64,000 bases of DNA from Clavaria fumosa (GCA_951802425.1 OX637804.1:2666001-2730000), one strand, 5' to 3'; shown: positions 1 through 10,282, counted from the first letter of the stretch. A program made the numbers and translations. The notes: generated by a model not told the origin, from the sequence alone.

Positions 1-2940
1 GCTCCGCATCGGCCATACGACCTCCGGATTAATCTGGAAGAAGGTAAAACTCCGCCCCATGGGCCAATATATTCCCTCTCCCAGACGGAGCTCCGTACAC
101 TGCGGGATTTCCTCGATGAACATCTCCGCATCGGATTTATCCGCCCGACCAGCTCTTCCCATGGAGCTCCTGTTTTATTCGTCCGGAAAAAGGATGGAAG
201 TCTCCAGCTATGCGTGGACTTCCGAGCCCTGAACCGGATTACCCGCAAAGACCGATACCCGATTCCCCTGACCCGCGATCTGCTGGACGTAGCCGGAAGT
301 GCGAAGGTTTACACCAAAATCGATCTCCGGCACGCGTACCATCTGGTCCGGATCGTGGAAGGCGACGAATGGAAAACCGCCTTCCGGACCCGGTACGGTT
401 CGTTCGAATGGTGCGTTATGCCCTTCGGACTTACTAACGCCCCTGCGGCATTCCAACACTTCGTAAACGATGTGTTTTCCGACCTCCTGGACAAATTCAT
501 GATCGTCTATCTGGACGACATCCTGGTATACTCCGACAACCTGGAAACGCACGTAGAGCATGTCCGAGAAGTATTCCGGCGCTTACGCGCCAACGGACTT
601 TTCGCTCACGCAGGGAAATGCTTTTTCCATACTGAAAGAGTTGAGTACCTAGGTTTCCTGCTCTCTCCGGAAGGACTCGCGATGGACCCGGCGAAGGTGA
701 AAGCCATTACGGAATGGCCGGAGCCCCGGAAAGTGAAGGACGTCCAATCCTTCCTCGGATTCGCCAACTTCTACCGGAGATTCGTCTTCCGGTACTCCGA
801 CATCGTCGTCCCTCTAACCCGACTCACACGGAAGTCCACTATCTGGAACTTCAACCCCGACTGCCGGGAAGCCTTCGAAACCCTCAAGACGGCTTTTACC
901 TCGGCCCCGATACTGGCGAACTTCGTCCCGGACGTCCCAATAATTGTGGAAACAGACGCTTCGGACTACGCGGTCGCCGCGATACTCTCCGTGGAATCGC
1001 CACCCGGAGAAATTCATCCGGTCGCTTTTCACTCCCGGACACTGCATGACGCGGAGTTGAACTACGACACCCACGACAAGGAACTCCTGGCCATATTCGA
1101 GGCATTCGGTGAGTGGCGTCACTACCTCGAAGGTTCCGCTATTCCGGTCCACGTTATTACGGACCACAAGAACCTGGAATACTTCGGAACTACACGGACT
1201 TTGTCTCGGAGACAAGCCCGGTGGTCGGAATTCCTCTCCGGTTTCAACATGGTTATCCGATTCCGCCCCGGAAAACTTGGAACAAAACCCGACACTCTTA
1301 CCCGACGATGGGACGTTTACCCCAAAGAGGGAGATAGTGGCTACGCCAGCGTAAATCCGCAGAACCTCCGACCGATTTTCACCTCCGAACAGCTGGCCAC
1401 CTCCCTCCGAGCAACCTCCCTCGAAGGACTCGCACTCCGATCCGTCCTTGTCATGGACGAGGAAAAACTCCGAACGGACATCCGGAACTCGCTCCGCGAT
1501 GATCCGGTCGCAAGCACACGCCTGGACAAAGTTCTCTCGGGCACCGGAGATAATCCCCGGTGGACTGTAGATGCGTCCGGCTTCCTGCGACTGGACGACC
1601 GGATATATGTTCCAGACTCCAACGACCTCCGACTCCGTGTCCTGCTGTACAGGCACGATCACCCGATCTCCGGACATTTCGGACAGAACAAAACCCTGGA
1701 TTTGATCCGAAGGGAGTATACGTGGCCCGGACTTCGCAGTTTTGTCTCGGAGTATTGCAACTCCTGTACTAACTGTGGCAGGTCGAAGCCCCGAAGGCAC
1801 CGACCTTACGGTCTCCTCCACCAACTCCCGGTCCCGGAATTACCATGGAATTCAATCTCCATGGACTTTATTGAACACCTCCCGCAATCCGACGGATTTA
1901 ATTCCATCCTTGTCGTAGTTGACCGCTTTTCCAAGCAAGGAATTTTCACCCCGACTTTCGACACAGTTACATTGACGGACCTTGCCGGACTTTTCGTCCA
2001 GCACGTTTTCTCCAAGCACGGAGTTCCCTCGCACGTAACCTCCGATCGCGGACCGGAATTCGTTTCTCACTTTTTCCGCTCCCTCGGGAAAGCGCTCGAC
2101 ATGACTCTCCATTTCACGTCCGGACATCACCCGGAGGCAGACGGACAAACCGAACGGTTAAATCAGACCCTGGAGCAGTATCTCCGGTCTTACTGTAACT
2201 ATCAGCAAGACAATTGGTCTGAACTCCTCCCGCTCACGGAGTTCGCTTACAACAATGCTCCGAGCGAGACGACCGGAATTTCACCGTTCTTTGCTAACAA
2301 GGGTTACCACCCTAGCATCTCCGTCCGCGTCAACCAGGACATGACCTCCTCCCGTGCCCGGACATATGTCGCTGACCTGGAAACTCTCCACCAGGAACTC
2401 CGGCAACAAATCCTTGCCGCGCAGCAACGGTACCAAAAGTCCGCTGACCGGCACCGTCTTCCGGCCCCGGATTTCCGCGTCGGAAACAAAGTTTTCGTTA
2501 AGGCGGAATTCTTCCGCACCACCTGACCGTCCAAAAAGCTCAGCGAGAAAATGCTCGGACCTTACGAGATCATCGCTCAAGCCGGACGAAGCTCCTTCAC
2601 GCTCCGACTCCCGGAAACCCTCCGCTCCGTACATCCGGTCTTCCACGTGTCAATGCTGGAATTAGCGACACCGAACACCATTCCGAACCGGATCCAGCCC
2701 CCTCCGGAACCCGTAGTTGTCGACGGAGAACTGGAATTCGAGATCACGGAGATTTTGGATTCTAAGTACGACAACCGGAGGAAGAATTGTAAGCTACTCT
2801 ACCTGGTCCGGTGGACAGGTTACGAAGGAACCGACAAAGAGACCTCCTGGCTGCTCGCCACGGAGCTTGAGCACGCCCCGGACCTTGTCGCGGACTTCCA
2901 CTCCGCTTACCCTGACAGACCCGGACCACTCGGAGTTTAG
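1..2940 (+). pseudogene. pol: Ty3/gypsy chromovirus pol (RT, RNase H, integrase, chromodomain), element A, 5' cut by window edge
   Basis: The frame is open from base 1, so the upstream part (protease, gag, 5' LTR) lies outside the window. Order seen: reverse transcriptase with palm motif YLDD at 508-519; RNase H with ETDAS near 950; integrase with an HHCC zinc finger (His near 1654, CxxC near 1755), catalytic Asp in MDF near 1861, Asp in SDRGPEF near 2044, Glu in DGQTERLNQ near 2152; chromodomain at about 2720-2880 (WTGYEGTDKETSW) before the stop at 2938-2940. One in-frame TGA at 2524-2526 splits integrase from chromodomain; the related element C has Arg there, so this is a nonsense mutation, perhaps CGA to TGA. 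The rest is undamaged, so the copy is fairly young. The family copies element RNA into DNA and integrates it. Confidence 0.93.
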
Positions 2941-3016
2941 CCTCCACTCGGACTTAGTTCACACGAAGTCCGATCAACGGAAATCCGATTGCAAAAAAAT
3001 ATATATACAAGATAAT

Positions 3017-4183
3017 TTACACCGGACCCAAGTCCGGTTCCCCCTCCGCATCCTCCGCCTCCATCTCCGCATCTCCGGTCTCCGGCTGCACTCCCACCAA
3101 CGAAGATCGACGGGAGCGCGCACTCTCCTGCTCCACCGCCCGGGCCAACTCCGGATCTTGTTGCTCCAGCACCCTCCGCAGGATCCGGTTATCCTGCGCA
3201 AGTTGATCCCTCTCCGCGATCATCTTGTTCATGTTGAGGTGCTCGACGAAATCCGGGACGAGCTGCCGGAGTTCAGTTCCGAACTCCGCGGAAGCCCCGG
3301 AAAAGACTCACCTGCCCGATCGCCGCCTCCAGCCTCCTTGTCATCTTCTCCAGCCCCTTCACCATCGAGTTCCGGTGCATCCGGATCTCGTTGTTCTTCT
3401 CCGCGCTGGCCCGGAGGAACCAATTCGCGGACTGGAGATCCAGCTCCGGCTCGTAATCCTCGGCCCGGAGCTTTTTCGCCGGCCTCGCCTCCACCTCCGG
3501 CTCGCCCTCCGCCTCCGTCTCCGACCTCCGATCCAAGTCCGACTCCACCATGGCGTCGGACTTTGTCCCCCGACACGCGACTCGCTTTCCCTTGTCCTTT
3601 CCCTTTCCCTTGCCCTTGGCCTTCCCCGGCCACACGCACCCGACCCGCTTCTCCCGACACTGGTCGCAACTCCGGGTCCTCGCCGGCCCCGTCCATTTGC
3701 ATTCCTGGACCGGAGTTTAGCGCGATCTCCGGCGACGAAAGGAGGACTTACTAATTTTTTCTGGGAGCAACGCTCACGCGTTACTCCAGCCGAGGTCCCC
3801 TGGGCCTCCGCGATCTCCGCTGCGCGCCTTTTCCGCGCCTCCTCCTCCTTTTGCTCCCGCAGCGCATTCTCCGCCGCTTCCTGGAGCTGCACCGACTCCT
3901 CCACGCTGGCCACCATTTTCGTCGTGGCTCGCGCCGCCTCCAACTCCTTCCTCCGCTCCTTCGCTCTCTTCCCCGCCTCTTCCTCCTTCCTCCTCGTCTC
4001 CGCCTCCTCCTCCTCCCGTTTCCGCTCCGCCTCCTCTTCCCTCCGTTTCATCTCCGCCTCCTCCTCCTCTTGCCTCCTCCGCTCCGCCGCCTCCTTCTCC
4101 CTCTGCGCCTTCGCCTTCAGCGCGTCCATCTCCGCCTGGAGTTTCTGGAGTTGTACTTCATATCCGTTTTCTTCTTCAGCCAT
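3017..4183 (-). CDS. Spliced antisense gene of element A: coiled coil plus Zn2Cys6-like cluster, 356 aa predicted
   Basis: Three exons: 4183-3752, 3704-3312 and 3262-3017. The introns (3751-3705, 47 nt; 3311-3263, 49 nt) start gtaagt and gtgagt, end CAG, carry branch-like ctaaac/ctgaac, and are both phase 0. Splicing gives 356 codons without a stop. Residues about 5-140 are a Glu/Arg/Lys-rich coiled coil. Exon 2 opens with a cysteine cluster, CDQCREKRVGC at residues 157-167, then a Lys/Gly-rich linker and Cys188. Residues about 285-312 form a second heptad-like helix. The gene lies between pol and the 3' LTR, convergent to pol with 76 bp between stops. Homologues occupy the same place at 40596 and 43025. 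The cluster resembles fungal Zn(II)2Cys6 regulators, but here the fifth and sixth Cys positions are Thr and Glu. Function is unknown; nuclear DNA binding is inference. Confidence 0.75.
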
Positions 4184-4240
4184 GCCTGGTGGTGGGTCAG
4201 GTCTAAGGAGAGGGGACCTGTGGTGGATTAATGCCCCGGA

Positions 4241-4247
4241 TTATATA
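4241..4247 (-). promoter_or_regulatory. TATA-like box of the antisense gene
   Basis: The minus strand reads TATATAA here, about 58-64 nt upstream of the antisense ATG at 4183 and just inside the 3' LTR, a plausible core-promoter position. Its use is inferred. Confidence 0.45.
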
Positions 4248-4358
4248 CCCGGCCACGGAATTCGAACTCCGACGAAATCTCCGATCCCATTTCCGTCCTC
4301 GGATCGCGATCGCCTTGATCCGGTTGCCCCAATCCGGTCCAGGGGTGATAACGGATCC

Positions 4359-4393
4359 AGGGCCTCGAGGGCTCGGCCCTAAGAGGGAGATAC
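4359..4393 (+). promoter_or_regulatory. Hairpin plus polypurine tract of element A
   Basis: AGGGCC (4359-4364), a 10-nt loop and GGCCCT (4375-4380) form a 6-bp stem. AAGAGGGAGATAC (4381-4393) then runs to the LTR start TGTCATG. A purine-rich tract next to the 3' LTR primes plus-strand DNA synthesis in LTR elements. The hairpin recurs at 6357, 40374 and 42804 with compensatory stem changes. Confidence 0.7.
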
Positions 4394-5140
4394 TGTCATG
4401 CCCGTGCCAACCGGACTATTCTCCGGCCTTCTCCAACCTTCTCCGGCGGTCTCCGGACCCCCGTTCTCAACTCCGGGCTCTCGGACTTATGTCCAGAGCG
4501 CCGGACTTTACTTGCGCGACGTAGCGCAGGATCAGGAAGTGTGCCTGAAGGGCCACCAACTGATGTCCGCACTAGTTGCTGTTGCTTCGAGCAACCAGGA
4601 ACTGGTCCTGCCCCGGACCCGTCGCCCGGACAATTGATGGACTCCCGGAAACATCTGTACAATCATAGTTAGTAGTTTAACGTTTGTCCCGATCAGATTC
4701 CGTCTCCGTCCCGTAGTCCCGTTGTAAAGATCTTCTCCTGACTCCCGGACATTTCTCCGTAGCTACGAACAGATTCCGTAGTCGTACCGGAGTTATCTCC
4801 GTCACTAGCATCGCCCCGGACTTTAGTATAAGTACTCGTAGATTACCGCCTTGTCTAGCCAGTCTGATAATCAACCTCGCCCACTCGCATTCTACTCCGC
4901 TAAAGCCCGAAACCCGTCTCCTTCGACTTCCCGAAATCCGAGACACTGATCCGCAGAGGGCGTCGTTTCAATACGTTCGCCAAGTCTCGTCCGAACCCAA
5001 GTCCAACTCCGCCCAAACTCCGGATCGCCCCACCGCGCCCGGACTTCGTTACTCCTGCCCGGACTTTGTCATACACGCCCGGACTTTGTCATTCCTGCCC
5101 GGACTTTACTCCGCCCGACCTCCGCGACATAGACGTAACA
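4394..5140 (+). repeat. 3' LTR of element A
   Basis: It starts TGTCATGCCC directly after the polypurine tract and is proposed to end AGACGTAACA at 5140, giving TG...CA ends. The length, 747 bp, is close to the 720-bp LTRs of the related element C. A TATA-like AGTATAAG lies near 4826. The left partner LTR is outside the window, so neither the 3' end nor a target duplication can be confirmed. Confidence 0.6.
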
Positions 5141-5689
5141 ATTGCTATCTTGTGAACACATCTGTCCAGCAAGGTTGCTCATGCAATCCTTGCTACTCTG
5201 AACTACTCTGAACTCCTCTGATGTGGTCTCGGACCTCCACGCCACATCTCCACACAGCTCCAGACCACTCCGCACTCACATTCTCGGACTCTGCATCTTC
5301 GAAACTCCGAGATTCCGCCCTCCTCCGATGCTCCAAAAACTCCGAAATTCCAAAATTATGTTCCTTTGCTACATTGTTATGCTTCCTATGTCCTTATGTT
5401 TCCTGTTACTCCAATCCCCATGAACTCTTTTTTTTTCATATTTTTTGATACTTTGATTCCCTCACTTTTCTTGACTTCACAAAACTCCGAAATCTTGTTC
5501 CATACATTGTTACCTTTTGTACAACTCCAACACTCCTTGTTTCCTGTTTTTGTTCTACTCTTCTGTCTACTCTAGCCCACTTCTTCACAATCCCTTAGTA
5601 AAACTTGGAAAATTTTTTCTTAAGATAAAAAATTTTTGTAGGAGGGGGGGGGTGATTGAACTTACAATAGGTCCTCACAGCCTCCCAGC
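5141..5689. other. AT-rich intergenic stretch, no gene seen
   Basis: Short ORFs only, no domain recognised. It contains T-rich runs and a G tract near 5642-5650. It may be the remnant of the internal part of the element whose LTR starts at 6392. Confidence 0.4.
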
Positions 5690-6350
5690 ATCTCCGACCT
5701 TTTCTGGCCCCCCCTCCACACTCTGCTACCTCCACACTTCCACTCTGCACCTCCGCACCTCCGCTCCGCTACTCCACTGCTCTGACTCCACACTCTGCCA
5801 CCTCCGCACCTCCACTCTGCACCTCTGCACCTCCGCTCCGCACCTCCGCTCCGCTACTCCGCTGCTCTGACTCCAACTCTGCTACCTCTGCACCTCTCCT
5901 CTGAGACTCTGACTCCATTTCCGCACCTCTGCACCTCTCTCCAAACCTCCAAAACTTCGATTCCCTTACCTCTTCTCCAACTCCGATTCCACACCTCCGC
6001 ACCTCCGCTCCAACTCCGATTCCACACCTCTGCACTCCACTCCAAAACTCCAAAATTCAATTCTGCACCTCCACTCATCTCTGATTCCTCCCTCCACACT
6101 TCTGCTCCTCTGTACCTCCACTCTGAATCTCCAAAAGTCCAACTCCCTCACCTCCACACCTCTGCTCCAAAACTCTGAACCCCCAAAACTCCGATGCTCT
6201 CAGCTCCACACCTCCGCTTCACATCTCCGACACCCTCTGCACCATCTCCGACCTGCTCCAGACCTCCGACTCCAACTCCAGCTTGAGTTCCACCCTCTCC
6301 GACCTCACCTCCAGCTCCAACTCTCTCCAACCCACACAGTGAAATACAGT
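5690..6350. repeat. Degenerate CT-rich short-unit repeat
   Basis: Imperfect iterations of units such as CACCTCCGCTCC and CACCTCTGCTCC, with many ctccaaaactcc variants. Frames stay open on the minus strand only because the unit is stop-poor; the resulting Gly/Ala/Glu/Val repeats are not credible proteins. The stretch lies where elements A and C carry their antisense gene. Confidence 0.6.
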
Positions 6351-6356
6351 CACTTA

Positions 6357-6391
6357 AGGGTCTCGAGGGCTCGACCCTAAGAGGGGGATAC
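6357..6391 (+). promoter_or_regulatory. Hairpin plus polypurine tract, second copy
   Basis: AGGGTC (6357-6362), a 10-nt loop and GACCCT (6373-6378) are followed by AAGAGGGGGATAC and an LTR start. Compared with 4359 the stem keeps pairing through a T-A for C-G exchange. Confidence 0.7.
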
Positions 6392-7233
6392 TGTCACGGT
6401 CCTATCCAGTCACCTAATCACCTCCGAAACACCTCCGAAGCACCTCCAACGCAACTCCGAAGCATCTCCGGCATCTCCGACACAGTTCTGCCCAAACTCC
6501 GCTCTGCTCCATCTCCGCTCCGGCTCCAACTCCGAAATTCCGGACCGGACTTTCGTCGGACTTCGATATCGGTCCTTCGGACCATATGGACTTTGTTTCT
6601 AGCATGTTCCCTGGTGCTATTCCATGGTTGGTAACCATTGGGACAATGCCCACTACCCATGGGAACTTATTCTTTGCCTTACATGTATCATCTATGCCTT
6701 CCCACTCCTCAGGTGAAATTACTATGCATATTTGATATATTCATGTTTCACAGTCTGCCCTATGCCCTACCCTAGTAGCATATAAGCCCCCATGTATCTC
6801 CATGATCCTCAGTTCGAATATTAACGTTATTTCTGGTCCTTGTCACTTGGTCTGTGCATTAAGCGACTTCGTCCTCACTGTTCTCGACAGTCCCGACAAG
6901 TTCCGCAAAACTCCGGTGGACTCCGACGGACTCCAGGCGATTTCCCTTCGGACTTCATCCTTCCTTGTCCTGGAAAGCAAAGTACCAGCAAGGTTAAATT
7001 GGGACACGTATCCACGTGGTGGCACAACCCATAAGTTGAGGCCATAGTCCCAACACCTTTGACCTCCTTCTAGTCCTTCTCCTTTGTGTAGAGGAGAAGT
7101 CCTTGCGCAACTCCGATCCGGACTCCGACCGGACTCTGCTCCGCTCCGGCTTCGCCTTTGCCACCCTCCTTTTTGGTCTCCTCTACACTACCCCTCCTAC
7201 TCCTGCTTTGAAGCAAAGAATCAGATCTTAACA
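6392..7233 (+). repeat. LTR related to those of elements A and C (solo or 3' end)
   Basis: It begins TGTCACGGTCC after the polypurine tract and is proposed to end GATCTTAACA at 7233. The stretch around 7010-7060 (ACGTGGTGGCACAACCCATA, then GTTGAGGCCATAGTCCC) matches the reverse complement of the LTRs at 39640, 42070 and 49054, so it is the same LTR superfamily in plus orientation. TATA-like CATATAAG is near 6779. No matching left LTR is in the window; the unit is a 3' fragment. Confidence 0.65.
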
Positions 7234-7333
7234 CCTTGTGCAGATGGAGTATCTGCGCTTTCTTTCACTGCAAGCTAACCACTCAAGCTAGTCTTTTGAA
7301 ATTTTGTGTGCCTATATCTACCCCTCTTATCCC
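7234..7333 (+). repeat. 100-bp repeat R3, copy 1
   Basis: From CCTTGTGCAGATGGAG to CTACCCCTCTTATCC it is nearly identical to 54394-54492. It abuts an LTR end here and a truncated RT at the other copy. Identity unknown; probably part of an unrecognised transposon. Confidence 0.75.
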
Positions 7334-7670
7334 CAATTTCCATGGTTTACATTTTCCCAAAACTCATTTCCCAATGCATGCCAAAGCTGCTGACCAACCC
7401 AGTCAAAATTCTCCCGTTTATCAAAACCAACCATAAGATTCCAAAATAATTGCAATGCTATACTGGGCCATCCCATACCTATCATATTCCATCCCTCTCT
7501 CCCCCCTCCCATCACCCACAAAGCAACAATTCCAGCATATAGTCAGAATCCAGTTCTCACATCCTCACACAAGTTTGTACTTGTGGTGGCACCTAAATCA
7601 AATGGGATCACATTGAAAGATTGAGTATAGTGCATGAATAATACACCCTGACTTTGTTTCAATTACTCTG
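7334..7670. other. Intergenic, nothing recognised
   Basis: AT-rich, no ORF with a recognisable domain and no clear repeat. Confidence 0.5.
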
Positions 7671-8018
7671 TGTTACAATTGCGCCGTCCCCACCCCTTTC
7701 GTACGTCACACCCCCTTCTTTTACCCTTCACACCATGCACACACCCCTCTCCCTTCGCCCGTCACGTACCACATGCCTTCCCTCCTTCTATGCTATCACC
7801 ATGAGTCATCACGCGCCTCGTTGTTTACATGTGTCGGCTGTCTCTCATTATGACTCTTTATGACTCACACCCATGTACTATATAAGTAGTCTCTCGAGTA
7901 ACACCTACCCTTAGGTTGTTACTCCCAATCACTTACCTCCTTTGCTCTCATTCGACCGACTCTTACCTGAGTTCCTCGAATACCTGAGAGTCAACGCGAC
8001 TTTAGTTGACAAGTAACA
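7671..8018 (+). repeat. 5' LTR of a gypsy element of the pre-gag clade
   Basis: It starts TGTTAC and ends GTAACA (6-bp inverted ends), 348 bp. TATA-like CTATATAAG near 7878 suits the U3/R region. The pre-gag and gag ORFs follow immediately. The other LTR and pol are absent, so the element is 3'-truncated. Confidence 0.65.
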
Positions 8019-8109
8019 ACCTCTCCCCCGCCTACCTCCTCACGGACCTAGGCACCCTCACCCTGCCCAGACCGAAGCAAGGTCTGCGTATTCCAAGAAG
8101 AAAGAACTG

Positions 8110-8667
8110 GTGCGCTACTGGACAGCATTTGAACAGCACGAAAGGCGCAGAGCCTTAGTAGGATTCGACGAAGACACAAATTTCGAGCAATTGACACCAC
8201 CGAGCACACCACAGAGCAGAACCTACGAGCGGTTCCTGTACCCGAGACAGTCCGAAGCCGCCCAATTGGCGCCATGCTATCACTTTGCTACCCGACGACT
8301 TTGTGTACCAACAGACCCGAGCACGAACAACGCCACATCGATCGCGCACCGACCCGAGTGGCGAATATTCCGTACCAGACTGGTAGCCTTGCTCTCCGAA
8401 GTGGCCGCCGAAGAAGCATTTGAACAAGAAACCTTGGATTTCCTAGCAGGAGAAGAACTCCTCTTTGACAACGAAACCGACTACTACAGCGCCTTCGAGG
8501 AACTCGAAGACGATACCCACACGTCTGTCACAGTACAGACTGACAACCTACCCGACCGCCGCTCTTCCGAAGCACAGACCGACCTTACCTTTGGCAGCTT
8601 CCAAGACCGCCTACGAATAAACATCTTCCAGGACCCACCCCGAATTTGGCTCGAAGACCTCGATTGA
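8110..8667 (+). CDS. Pre-gag ORF of gypsy element (185 aa), function unknown
   Basis: An acidic ORF between the 5' LTR and gag, ending 4 bp before the gag ATG. No known domain. Near its end it has TSVTVQTD, which resembles ISVAIQTE in the pre-gag ORF of element G at 60648-61298. Two elements of this clade therefore keep an ORF ahead of gag. The start is uncertain: the frame may begin upstream of the codon at 8110, which is not ATG. It could be the N-terminal part of a Gag precursor rather than a separate protein. Confidence 0.6.
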   Translation: MRYWTAFEQHERRRALVGFDEDTNFEQLTPPSTPQSRTYERFLYPRQSEAAQLAPCYHFATRRLCVPTDPSTNNATSIAHRPEWRIFRTRLVALLSEVAAEEAFEQETLDFLAGEELLFDNETDYYSAFEELEDDTHTSVTVQTDNLPDRRSSEAQTDLTFGSFQDRLRINIFQDPPRIWLEDLD

Positions 8668-8671
8668 ACAA

Positions 8672-9583
8672 ATGGCCGACGCTGCTCCCGCACCTGCCCC
8701 TGCTCCCGCAGCGGCAGTGATAACACTGAACTTGAAGATCGCCCCTTACTCAGGAGAGCGAACGGAGTTCCAAACATTCCTTCGAAGCCTTCACCTGGAG
8801 TTTAGGGTGAATGCTACCAGATACCCCACGGACTTCCTCAAGGTGGTTTTTACCTTGAGCAATATGACAGAAGGCTACGCCGCCGAATGGGCAAACCAAG
8901 CAGCCATGGTTTTACTAGAGGAAGGAGGAGAACAGGTCATTTGGGCGACCTTTGAAGCAAGGATGAGGGAGGCTTTTGCCCCTATCGAAGACCAAGCCCT
9001 AGCAGTCCAGAAGATTAACGTCTTCAGGCAGGTGCAGATGGATGCTGCACAGTTCTTCCAGAAATTCGAAACTCTCATGAATCAGGCCAGCTACGATGAA
9101 GAGACGCACTGGAATGTGATCCATGCACTACTAATGAGGGCCCTACACCTTAAACTGATGGAGAAAGTGCTCTCTTGCGCCGAGCAACCTGCGGATTACC
9201 AGGCTTTTCGGGTGCTCACAATACGACTAGACTGCCAGCACCAGCTGCACACAGCGGTGCAAAGAGAAATGCGAGCCCAAACAGCACCTGCTCCCCGCCC
9301 CGCTTGGAACCAGCCTGCGCAACGCCTACCCCCTCAGAACCGTTTTTGGCGGTCGCCACAGTGGCAACCGCAAATTGCGTACCCAGGACCGAACCAGTGG
9401 AGTGCACCGCCCGTCCAGCAACCCCAACAAGCACAATGGCAGTCGCGTGCACCGCAGCAGCAACAACAACAGCAAGGACTACCGCCTGCGCAATGGAACA
9501 GGCAGCCTCCACCTGGAACAAGACAGGGAACCCCGCTGCAAAGAGTACACTATGAATTATACCTAACTGCTGTGTCTAGTTAA
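8672..9583 (+). CDS. gag: Gag capsid-type protein, C-terminus truncated (303 aa)
   Basis: ATG at 8672. An Ala/Pro-rich N-terminus leads into a retrotransposon gag domain (FQTFLRSLHLEF, then GYAAEWAN, then AAQFFQKFETLMNQA), matching element G's gag (FQTFLRSLRLQF, GFAAEWAN, AAEFFALFETLMRKA). A Gln/Pro-rich tail from about residue 210 ends without the CCHC zinc knuckle that G keeps, so the gene is cut at about 9560, where unrelated DNA begins. Gag forms the virus-like particle that packages element RNA. No pol follows, so the copy cannot transpose alone. Confidence 0.8.
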   Translation: MADAAPAPAPAPAAAVITLNLKIAPYSGERTEFQTFLRSLHLEFRVNATRYPTDFLKVVFTLSNMTEGYAAEWANQAAMVLLEEGGEQVIWATFEARMREAFAPIEDQALAVQKINVFRQVQMDAAQFFQKFETLMNQASYDEETHWNVIHALLMRALHLKLMEKVLSCAEQPADYQAFRVLTIRLDCQHQLHTAVQREMRAQTAPAPRPAWNQPAQRLPPQNRFWRSPQWQPQIAYPGPNQWSAPPVQQPQQAQWQSRAPQQQQQQQGLPPAQWNRQPPPGTRQGTPLQRVHYELYLTAVSS

Positions 9584-10282
9584 TTATTTCATTCAGTACT
9601 ACTGCATCTGGACTGTGGTGATGCAACCCGCCAATGCCATCCCCATGACATACACTACTGACTACTTGCGAGCTGCGACAGCTTCCTTGTCAACTACCAA
9701 CTCTGCAGTTACCCCCCAAGTCGTCTTGCCGCTCATGAATCCCGTCGGTATCATGACATATCGCATGCACATCAATGCGGCTGGGGGCGCAGAGACCAAG
9801 ATTAGCATTTTCGGTGAGAACCTCCTTCGGATCACCAACAACGGCACTAGCATTCTTTGGATGCATTACATCTCCGGCGGCCCGTTCGAGACTTTATCCA
9901 CAAGCTCCATCACGATTGGCAGCGCCAATTTCACGGATGTCACGGTCATCTATTCTCCGACTACTATTTCTCTCTTCGAATGGCGTATTACACTCGCACC
10001 TACAGTGGTGCTCAGGTGTGGGGTCCTGCATATTGGTCAGTGCAGCACCTCACCGCTGGCACGGTGGTCTCGGCCGATCTCGCTTATGTCCGATGCCTTC
10101 CCTTGGCGATGGACCATGCGCCGACTGAACTGTACACTATTTACAACTTCCTGTATGACAACAGGGTGATGGACCTCTATGGGGGCCAGGTGACGGGTCC
10201 TATCCTGAGCTACGCACTGAACATCCTGGCCAGCACCAAGCAGCAGGTCCTGTCCAAAATTCCGTTGACTTCGCGGCGCTGA
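9567..10282 (+). pseudogene. Unidentified ORF with one frameshift, beta-rich predicted protein
   Basis: The frame is open from 9567 (first ATG 9621) to about 9985, where the likely protein moves to another frame that runs to a TGA at 10280-10282. The product is about 220-235 residues, rich in Thr, Ser, Gly and aromatic residues with alternating hydrophobic stretches (FGENLLRITNNGTS, then AYYTRTYSGAQVWGPAYW). It is unlike any gag or pol here. A beta-sandwich capsid-like or secreted protein is possible, but I recognise no family. It lies between a truncated gag and a hAT fragment, so it may be a captured or endogenised sequence. Boundaries are uncertain. Confidence 0.35.

Noticed and set aside
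814..1824. 336-codon ORF on the minus strand opposite pol of element A
   Set aside because: It lies entirely within pol coding sequence, has no recognisable domain and arises from codon bias of the sense strand; pol explains the conservation.
3225..4382. 385-codon plus-strand ORF across the antisense gene
   Set aside because: It is the shadow of the coiled-coil gene: low-complexity Ser/Leu/Pro runs that mirror Glu/Arg/Lys codons. The minus strand has splice sites, TATA and homologues.
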